Assembly: GCA_027046415.1 (NCBI GenBank)
Contig: JALTYW010000211.1
Span: 3,575 to 22,270 of the forward strand
Origin: Sulfurovum sp.
GTDB lineage: Bacteria > Campylobacterota > Campylobacteria > Campylobacterales > Sulfurovaceae
Direction: 5' to 3'
Length of the DNA: 18,696 nt
The position numbers were made by a program, and so were the translations under genes. Position 1 is the stretch's first letter. The number at the start of each line of letters is the position of its first letter. The notes below the pieces were generated by a model that was not told where the DNA came from, ran no database searches, and saw nothing but the letters and a program-made list of their open reading frames with translations. This document shows positions 13,612 through 18,696 of this stretch, piece by piece.

Positions 13612-15886
13612 TGTTTCCTATATTCTCGTTATTGGTTTTTCTGAACACCAGTCTGCTAAATCTGTAAGAGGATAGCAAAGATGCACTTAATCCCATGTCA
13701 AATGTCGGATTGAGAGCAATGGTTCCTTTCATCTCTGTATCAATCTTAAACAGACGTTCAAAAGATATACCATCGATCTCAAATGTGATTGTGTCACCAT
13801 CTTGCAGTTTTGCAGCAGCTGCAAACTGTGTCGAACCAAGCATCACCGGTTCATCTTTGAGAAGCGTGGACTTCGCAGTAAATGGAGAAAACTGCTCTAC
13901 AGGGTCACAGCGATAGACCACAGCACCGTCAAAGGCTTCGATCTCTTCTATCTCATCGAGCGTACGCTTAACCGGTACTTTTTGGGATGCCAGCAGGTAT
14001 CCGCGATGTTCGGTTCCCGTTGCATCAAAGTACTCATCAAGTGCATCAAATACAGTCTTTTTGAACCCTTTGGCTACAGGAAGCATCGGTGTATAATCTA
14101 TCGTATATTTGGCGTGAATCCCGAGTGCATTGGCGATGTCGTTCAGGACGTACCCACCATACGGCAGTGCAACATGCATCGGTACCACACGCTTGTCCAC
14201 TGTGGTGAGTGTACCCTCCTGCTGATTGAGTGCCGGCATATCCAAATCTCCGTCACCCAGTGCAGAGAGGGTAAAGTCACCTTTGACATTGTAGCCTACC
14301 GTTTTACCTTCGGCACTGTCATCCAGATCACAAATGAGCGATACGCCCATTGCATTGCCCGCAGGCGGTACACAGATCACATTGAAACCGGCATATGTTT
14401 CAAGCAGCGCAACCAGTTTAGCGATCTGCTCAGCACGCGGGTGCATATAGAGATCACTGCCGACAACCAGAGAGAAACCTCTCTTTTTCAGCAGAGACTT
14501 CTTCAGAGCATCGAGCTCTTCTTCACCGACATTGCACTCTGCACTCAGGTTGCCAATATCAAGATCATCAAGATACTCTCTCAGTGTTTTTGTCACATCC
14601 TCATTTCCCTCAAGCAGTGTATGCGCCAACAGTGCTGCAACGCCCTCTTCACTACCAACTTCATACTTGATAAACTGGGTCACGATGTTCTGAATCTCAC
14701 TGTCTTCCATCGGATGCATATAAATCACTCTGGCTCGCTGCCATTTGCTTGCCATGTTGATGTGGTACTTAACCGTCGGTGAGTCGTTGTTGATACGTAT
14801 CCCAAGTACAATGACTGCCTGAGAATCGGATAGTGTTTTCAAATCACCATTGTAGAGGTGCTTACCTGTTACTGTACTGTACGCAGCCATGAACTTCTGA
14901 TAGGCTCTCGCTTCATGAGAGACCAGTTTGAAGCCATATTTCTCTTTGAGCTTCTGAAGGATCATCGCCTCTTCATTGGAGATTTGTGGGGCAAATACCA
15001 CACTGTCGGCATTTTTGAACGCTTCTACTGCCGCATTGAATGCCGCAGGATCTTTGCTTACCCCTTCATTGGCATAGTCAAATCCGAAACGTCCGGCTCC
15101 GCAGAGAGTGCTGAACTCAAACTCATTGGTCACACGGTAGATGCGGTCACGCTTAACCTCATAATACATCTGGCATCCGCCGCCACAGTGAGGACATGCA
15201 GAAGGAATCTTAGTCAACTCCCATGCATTGGAGGTGTATTTGAAAGCGGTACTCACCAGTGCACCCACAGGGCATACTGCTGCCGCTTCACCAAGCGAAG
15301 CATAATTCTTCTCCTGCTTAACATTGATAATGGTTGAACCGTATCCGCCAAACTTGACCTTGAGTGCTTCATCTCCGGTGATCTCTGTAGATACTCTCAC
15401 ACACTTTTCACACATGATGCAGAGTGCGGGGTCGTAGGAGACATGTCCCCAGTTTTCTACCGGTCTGTGCTGATCACGTGCGGTGAACTCCTGTGTATCG
15501 ACATCGAACTCCATCGTTTTGTTCTGCAGATCACACTCACCGCTTTTGTCACAGACACCACACTCGAGCGGATGGTTGACATCGTAGAGTTTCATAATGT
15601 TCTGGCGTTCATGGAAAAGCGCACTGTTGTTGGTCGTAATCACTGCACCGTCAACGGCTTTCTCCTGACAGGAGAGGATCATGCCGTCAACACCCTCTAC
15701 ATTCACGACACACATTCTGCATGAGCCTATCGGCTGTACTTTTGAGAGGTAGCACATCGTAGGAATATAGATATCATTTTCCCGTGCAATCTGCAGAATG
15801 GTCTTTCCAAAGGTGCTTTTACACACTTTCCCATCGATCGTTACGGTGATCGGTTTTCCTGTATTGATTGAATTGTGTACACTCAT
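13601..15886 (-). CDS. nuoG: NADH-quinone oxidoreductase subunit G, copy 2 (canonical cluster set)
   Basis: This second, different NuoG (761 residues) comes just before copy 1 in the operon. Ligands: N1b C45, C56, C59, C73; N5 H105, C109, C112, C118; N4 C156, C159, C162 and C205 in AVCPVGAL, with S166 where copy 1 has its fourth motif Cys; N7 C231, C234, C238, C262. That is the ordinary NuoG set. It shares clear full-length similarity with copy 1, closest around SALGDGDLDMPA and NQQEGTLT (540-561). It lacks the charged insertion of copy 1. I start it at the ATG at 15886, not at an in-frame ATG 69 bases further up, because the added residues are the antisense-like MKRRSPRRSAVC stretch inside the upstream gene and MSVHNSINTGKPITVTIDG is a normal NuoG start. 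One base separates it from the upstream stop. Confidence 0.92.
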   Translation of the reverse strand: MSVHNSINTGKPITVTIDGKVCKSTFGKTILQIARENDIYIPTMCYLSKVQPIGSCRMCVVNVEGVDGMILSCQEKAVDGAVITTNNSALFHERQNIMKLYDVNHPLECGVCDKSGECDLQNKTMEFDVDTQEFTARDQHRPVENWGHVSYDPALCIMCEKCVRVSTEITGDEALKVKFGGYGSTIINVKQEKNYASLGEAAAVCPVGALVSTAFKYTSNAWELTKIPSACPHCGGGCQMYYEVKRDRIYRVTNEFEFSTLCGAGRFGFDYANEGVSKDPAAFNAAVEAFKNADSVVFAPQISNEEAMILQKLKEKYGFKLVSHEARAYQKFMAAYSTVTGKHLYNGDLKTLSDSQAVIVLGIRINNDSPTVKYHINMASKWQRARVIYMHPMEDSEIQNIVTQFIKYEVGSEEGVAALLAHTLLEGNEDVTKTLREYLDDLDIGNLSAECNVGEEELDALKKSLLKKRGFSLVVGSDLYMHPRAEQIAKLVALLETYAGFNVICVPPAGNAMGVSLICDLDDSAEGKTVGYNVKGDFTLSALGDGDLDMPALNQQEGTLTTVDKRVVPMHVALPYGGYVLNDIANALGIHAKYTIDYTPMLPVAKGFKKTVFDALDEYFDATGTEHRGYLLASQKVPVKRTLDEIEEIEAFDGAVVYRCDPVEQFSPFTAKSTLLKDEPVMLGSTQFAAAAKLQDGDTITFEIDGISFERLFKIDTEMKGTIALNPTFDMGLSASLLSSYRFSRLVFRKTNNENIGNNDE

Positions 15887-15887
15887 C

Positions 15888-17897
15888 TTACACCGCCACC
15901 ATTGAGATATAGTAACAACGCATACAGCGCTCCGCCTCGGCGATCGCCTCTTCACCGGTAAACCCGAGGTTGACCTCTTTGTTGTTCGTTTTACGTTCTT
16001 CTACACTGAGTTTTTCACTCACGGCACGAGGCAGACCCGGCATCCATCCGGTAATCTTTTCGTTCTTGTCATAGACTTTGAGCTTGTTGAGATGGTCTTC
16101 CATGATCTCCTCATCTGTCAAGCTCACTTTACCGTCATAGATATAACGGCTAATGACCGATGCGGCACGTCTTGCCTGTCCAACCGCATTTACAATGGTC
16201 ATAGGTCCATACTCACAGTCACCTGCAGCAAAGAGCCCCGGACGAGAGCTCATGAAATCTCTTCCGTTGGTCAGGATCGTATTCCATGAAGTCAGTTCAA
16301 TGTTCCACTCTTCCGGCAGCAGTTGCAGGTCTGCAGACTGTGAAACCGCCGGAATCAGATAATCACATTCGATCTCAAAGTCTGCACCCTCGATCTTCTT
16401 CAACTGCGGTCTTCCACCATCAGGGTCAGGTACGAGTTCAAAACGGTTGACTTTGAGTTTGGTAATCTTCTCGCCGTCATCGAATATCTCTTCAATAGCC
16501 GAGTGGAAGATGAACTCTACACCCTCTTCTACCGCTTCATGGTACTCTTCGTAAGTCGTGTTTCGGATGATCGTCTTTTCGTCACGGCGATAGAGCATGA
16601 TCACCTTCTTCGCCCCTTCACGGATCGAGCAGCGCACAACATCCATCGAGGTAAATCCTCCACCGACACAGACAACCACTTTGTCTTTGAGCTCATTGGA
16701 AGCGGGTGAACCAATACCGTACTTGTTCCAGAGGTTTACCTTGTCAAGCATGGCGATCGCACCCCAATACCCTTTCATTTTCGGGTTTTCATTGGCAGCA
16801 CGTACCTTTTTGGAGAGGCGTGTACCAAATGCCAGAAGGGTTGCATCATATTCGGCATCGATCTCTTTGAGACGCTCAGCATCTACGCGGTGATTGTTAT
16901 GAATATGCACCGTAGGAAGATCCAATACAAGCTGGATATCTTTGTTATATTTGTCAACCGGCATACGATACTCAGGTACCCCTACAGCCACCTCTCCACC
17001 GTTGACCGGAAGCTCTTCAAAGATATCGACATGAATCCCCTGAATACCAAGGTAGTATGCTGCTGTCAGTCCCGCAGGTCCCGCACCGATGATCGCAACC
17101 TTTTTCCCATCATTGCGCGGAGGCTGTACTTCAAACGGATGCTGCCACGGCAGAGCATGGTCGGTTTCATAGTCTGCACCGAGCCTTTTAAGCTCCATGA
17201 TGGAGATTGGCTCATCCAGATTGGCACGGCGGCAGGCATCTTCACACGGGTGCGGACAGACACGCCCACAAGTGTGTGCCAGTGGCATGGTCTGGCGTGT
17301 CGCTGCCAGTGAATCGGTGAAGATCATGTCACGTACACCTTCGATGTAGGCAGGGATATCGACATGTGCCGGACACATATCGGTACACGGTGCCGTTACC
17401 TTGGCAATATAACTGGTGTCCCCACCATAATGCTTGGATGGCTGCTGCGCATCAATACAGGTATCAAACTGTTCCTTGTAGTGCTCCATCAGATCGAGGA
17501 TAGGTTTTGGAACCGTTTTCCCGATCTCACATTTGGAGGTTGCCATCATCGTTTCAGAAACCTCTTTGAGGTGCGCTACGTCATCATGCGTCCCTTCACC
17601 CCTTGCGATCTTGTCAAGCAGGTCATAAAGAATACGTCCGCCCCATCGTCCCGGTGCACAGCGTCCACATGCCTCGGAGTACTCCTGGTACTGCGCCGCA
17701 TATTGTGAAGCAAGTTCTACTGCATCGATATCTTCATCAAAGATTGCTACCCCATCCCAACCAATAAAGGCTTTGGACTTGGTATCACCGTCATAGGTTT
17801 CAGGCAGTTTAAATCCCGATTCACTCCACTGGTCAGACGGTTTGCCGCGGTTGTCGACAAACTCGTCCCTCCAGGTAGAGAATACTACGCGTGACAT
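15888..17897 (-). CDS. NuoF-C-terminal-domain / GltD-type flavoprotein fusion, electron-input subunit of complex I
   Basis: This 669-residue protein stands where nuoF should be. Residues about 1-70 have no fold I recognise. Residues 74-147 match the N3-cluster domain at the end of NuoF: SEACGRCAPGRWGG gives C77 and C80, TSKCEIG gives C123, but the third ligand of the normal CGKCxPCR motif is G83. The FMN/NADH-binding and SLBB parts of NuoF are absent. From about 167 a complete GltD/DPYD-type module follows: Fe-S domain C171, C175, C210, C214, C218, C222; FAD site GAGPAG (271-276); nucleotide site VGGGFTSMDVVR (411-422) with YRRDE (436-440), suggesting NADP(H); and GLFAAGDCEYGPMTIVNA closing the FAD site. 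It overlaps the NuoE-like stop by one base (TAATG). No gltB is nearby, so a complex I role is far likelier than glutamate synthase. The donor (NADPH, NADH or ferredoxin) is inferred, not shown. Confidence 0.88.
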   Translation of the reverse strand: MSRVVFSTWRDEFVDNRGKPSDQWSESGFKLPETYDGDTKSKAFIGWDGVAIFDEDIDAVELASQYAAQYQEYSEACGRCAPGRWGGRILYDLLDKIARGEGTHDDVAHLKEVSETMMATSKCEIGKTVPKPILDLMEHYKEQFDTCIDAQQPSKHYGGDTSYIAKVTAPCTDMCPAHVDIPAYIEGVRDMIFTDSLAATRQTMPLAHTCGRVCPHPCEDACRRANLDEPISIMELKRLGADYETDHALPWQHPFEVQPPRNDGKKVAIIGAGPAGLTAAYYLGIQGIHVDIFEELPVNGGEVAVGVPEYRMPVDKYNKDIQLVLDLPTVHIHNNHRVDAERLKEIDAEYDATLLAFGTRLSKKVRAANENPKMKGYWGAIAMLDKVNLWNKYGIGSPASNELKDKVVVCVGGGFTSMDVVRCSIREGAKKVIMLYRRDEKTIIRNTTYEEYHEAVEEGVEFIFHSAIEEIFDDGEKITKLKVNRFELVPDPDGGRPQLKKIEGADFEIECDYLIPAVSQSADLQLLPEEWNIELTSWNTILTNGRDFMSSRPGLFAAGDCEYGPMTIVNAVGQARRAASVISRYIYDGKVSLTDEEIMEDHLNKLKVYDKNEKITGWMPGLPRAVSEKLSVEERKTNNKEVNLGFTGEEAIAEAERCMRCYYISMVAV

Positions 17898-18634
17898 TAT
17901 TTAGCCTTTGATGTAAGAAGTTTTTTTGCATCAGCGACAGACTCTTTGAAGTCCCCTTTGAAAGAGTACTTCTCTTCCATCATCTGAATCTGCTCTTCAG
18001 TCATGTTGGCAACATCTTTAATAGTATAAATACCTTCGCTGTTGAGCTTCTCCATATAGGCTTTGCCGATCCCTTTGATCTTTGTCAGATCATCGCCTTT
18101 AGGGGCTGCTTCTTTTTTTTCAGCACTCTTTTTGGCAGGCTCTTTCTTGGCAGCCGCTTGCTTGCTCTCTGCCTTGGCTTTTGCTTTGGCTTCTGCTTCT
18201 GCTTTCGCCTTTGCCTCTTCTTCAGCCTTGGCTTTTGCTGCGGCTTCCTCTTTTGCTTTTGCTTCAGCAGCAGCTTTTTCAGCCTCTTCTTTGGCTTTAG
18301 CTTCAGCAGCCGCCGCTTCAGCCTTGGCTTTCTCTTCTGCAGCTTTTTGCTCTGCTTCGATACGTGCCTTCTCTACCGCTTCAGCCCTTGCCTTTCGAGT
18401 CTCTTCATCTACCTTCTTGACAACGATCGTCCAGTCAACTTCGTTAAACTTCAGAGAGTTCATCAGGTCGTGTCCAAGCGCTTTGATATAGTCGGCCGAT
18501 TTTTGGATATGGGAGAAGTCACCTACCTCGAACAGGAAAATCCCAACTTCACCTACCTTGAGCCCTTCCTCGATCAGCTCTCCCATTCTGTCATAGAAAT
18601 CATCATGCAAATGTCTTAAATCATATCTTTTCAT
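17897..18634 (-). CDS. NuoE-substitute protein with Ala/Lys/Glu coiled coil and C-terminal helix-hairpin-helix
   Basis: This 245-residue protein lies between nuoD and the NuoF/GltD fusion. Residues 1-75 ([50 protein letters not shown]) resemble the small 75-80 residue NuoE substitutes of Helicobacter and Campylobacter (HP1264/Cj1575c type). There is no cysteine anywhere, so it cannot bind the N1a [2Fe-2S] cluster of true NuoE. Residues about 76-178 are nearly all Ala, Lys and Glu and should make a long helix or coiled coil. Residues 181-245 ([22 protein letters not shown]) form a helix-hairpin-helix domain like the tails of some alphaproteobacterial NuoE proteins. A strong ribosome site (AAGGAG) overlaps the nuoD stop region. 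The role as a docking piece for an electron carrier or for the fusion flavoprotein is inference; the assignment to complex I rests on position and the N-terminal similarity. Confidence 0.85.
   Translation of the reverse strand: MKRYDLRHLHDDFYDRMGELIEEGLKVGEVGIFLFEVGDFSHIQKSADYIKALGHDLMNSLKFNEVDWTIVVKKVDEETRKARAEAVEKARIEAEQKAAEEKAKAEAAAAEAKAKEEAEKAAAEAKAKEEAAAKAKAEEEAKAKAEAEAKAKAKAESKQAAAKKEPAKKSAEKKEAAPKGDDLTKIKGIGKAYMEKLNSEGIYTIKDVANMTEEQIQMMEEKYSFKGDFKESVADAKKLLTSKAK
18101..18409 (-). repeat. Low-complexity Ala/Lys/Glu coding tract
   Basis: About 309 bases encode residues 76-178 of the NuoE-like protein with an imperfect, reiterated GCT/GCA-AAR-GAR pattern ([16 protein letters not shown] style). 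The near-repeats make this stretch a likely site of length change between strains through slippage or recombination, in steps that usually keep the reading frame. Confidence 0.75.
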
Positions 18635-18646
18635 ACGCTCTTCTCC

Positions 18647-18696
18647 TTAACGGTCGACTTCGCCGAATACGATGTTGGTTGAACCAATGATCGTAA
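18647..18696 (-). CDS. nuoD: NADH-quinone oxidoreductase subunit D, C-terminal 15 codons (partial)
   Basis: The minus strand entering from the right edge ends an open frame with TIIGSTNIVFGEVDR and TAA. The ending IVFGEVDR is the standard C-terminus of NuoD, the quinone-site subunit related to the hydrogenase large subunit. It lies 12 bases before the NuoE-like gene, and those 12 bases carry the ribosome site for it. Only the last 15 codons are in the window, so whether it is fused to NuoC cannot be seen. Confidence 0.85.
   Translation of the reverse strand, partial: TIIGSTNIVFGEVDR

Noticed and set aside
13802..14782. A 326-codon open frame on the plus strand, inside nuoG copy 2
   Set aside because: It lies wholly antisense to a gene with intact Fe-S motifs, its protein is rich in Cys, His and Arg with no recognisable domain, and no ribosome site or promoter supports it.
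11131..15886. Reading the two NuoG proteins as formate dehydrogenase or [FeFe]-hydrogenase subunits
   Set aside because: There is no selenocysteine or Cys active site, no H-cluster motifs, and the N1b, N5 and N7 ligands plus operon place both as NuoG.
15887..15955. N-terminal extension of nuoG copy 2 to an upstream in-frame ATG
   Set aside because: The 23 added residues are basic and unlike any NuoG start, and lie inside the coding end of the upstream flavoprotein; MSVHNSINTG at 15886 fits the family and the one-base gap.
15888..17897. Reading the flavoprotein as glutamate synthase small subunit (GltD)
   Set aside because: There is no gltB nearby, it has a NuoF-type N-terminal domain absent from GltD, and it is embedded between the NuoE-like gene and nuoG with overlapping codons.
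18063..18619. Two plus-strand frames rich in Ala/Ser/Phe or Cys/Phe, looking like membrane proteins
   Set aside because: They are the antisense reading of the Ala/Lys/Glu-rich coiled-coil codons, which automatically gives a hydrophobic, low-complexity product.

Overview
The window looks like part of the chromosome of a respiratory Campylobacterota (Epsilonproteobacteria), most likely a Sulfurovum/Sulfurimonas-type chemolithoautotroph. The clade assignment rests on the shape of the nuo cluster, which lacks ordinary NuoE and NuoF and instead has a Helicobacter/Campylobacter-type NuoE substitute and an unusual flavoprotein. It also rests on the UbiA-type prenyltransferase of the MqnP kind. The genus is a guess. 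Genes are tightly packed, with no gene-free stretch over 300 bases.

Layout, left to right. Positions 1-70 hold a tRNA-Arg(GCG) on the minus strand, cut by the window edge, with a clear extended -10 promoter. Positions 122-2602 are a minus-strand operon: pssA, then an mqnP/ubiA-type prenyltransferase, a small one-TM coiled-coil protein, and a divergent uracil-DNA glycosylase. It ends in an intrinsic terminator that overlaps the tRNA promoter. Positions 2687-3583 hold miaA on the plus strand, divergent from pssA. A hairpin at 3590-3613 separates miaA from the convergent nuo operon. Positions 3628-18696 are one minus-strand respiratory complex I operon, read in the order nuoD (last 15 codons only), a NuoE-like protein, a NuoF/GltD fusion flavoprotein, nuoG copy 2, nuoG copy 1, nuoH, nuoI, nuoJ, nuoK, nuoL, nuoM, nuoN. 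Junctions are a few bases or overlapping (TAATG, ATGA), with good Shine-Dalgarno sequences, so this reads as one transcript. Its promoter and nuoABC would lie beyond the right edge.

The membrane arm (NuoH, J, K, L, M, N) and NuoI look ordinary, and the key proton-channel Glu/Lys residues checked in NuoK, L, M and N are present. The electron-input module is the interesting part. The NuoE position is taken by a protein with no cysteine at all, so it cannot hold N1a; it has an HP1264-like head, a long Ala/Lys/Glu coiled coil and a helix-hairpin-helix tail. The NuoF position is taken by a fusion of a NuoF C-terminal N3-type domain (with one cluster cysteine replaced by Gly) to a complete GltD-type FAD/NAD(P) oxidoreductase with its own Fe-S domain. 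Two different NuoG proteins follow in tandem: copy 2 has the ordinary N1b/N5/N4/N7 set, while copy 1 carries eight cysteines where copy 2 has one 4Fe-4S site. Together this predicts a complex I that exchanges electrons with NAD(P)H and/or a low-potential carrier (ferredoxin or flavodoxin) through a route other than NuoEF. That would suit a menaquinone-based organism needing reverse electron flow for carbon fixation. Parts of this (NuoEF replacement in Campylobacterota) are known; the exact combination is what deserves a second look.
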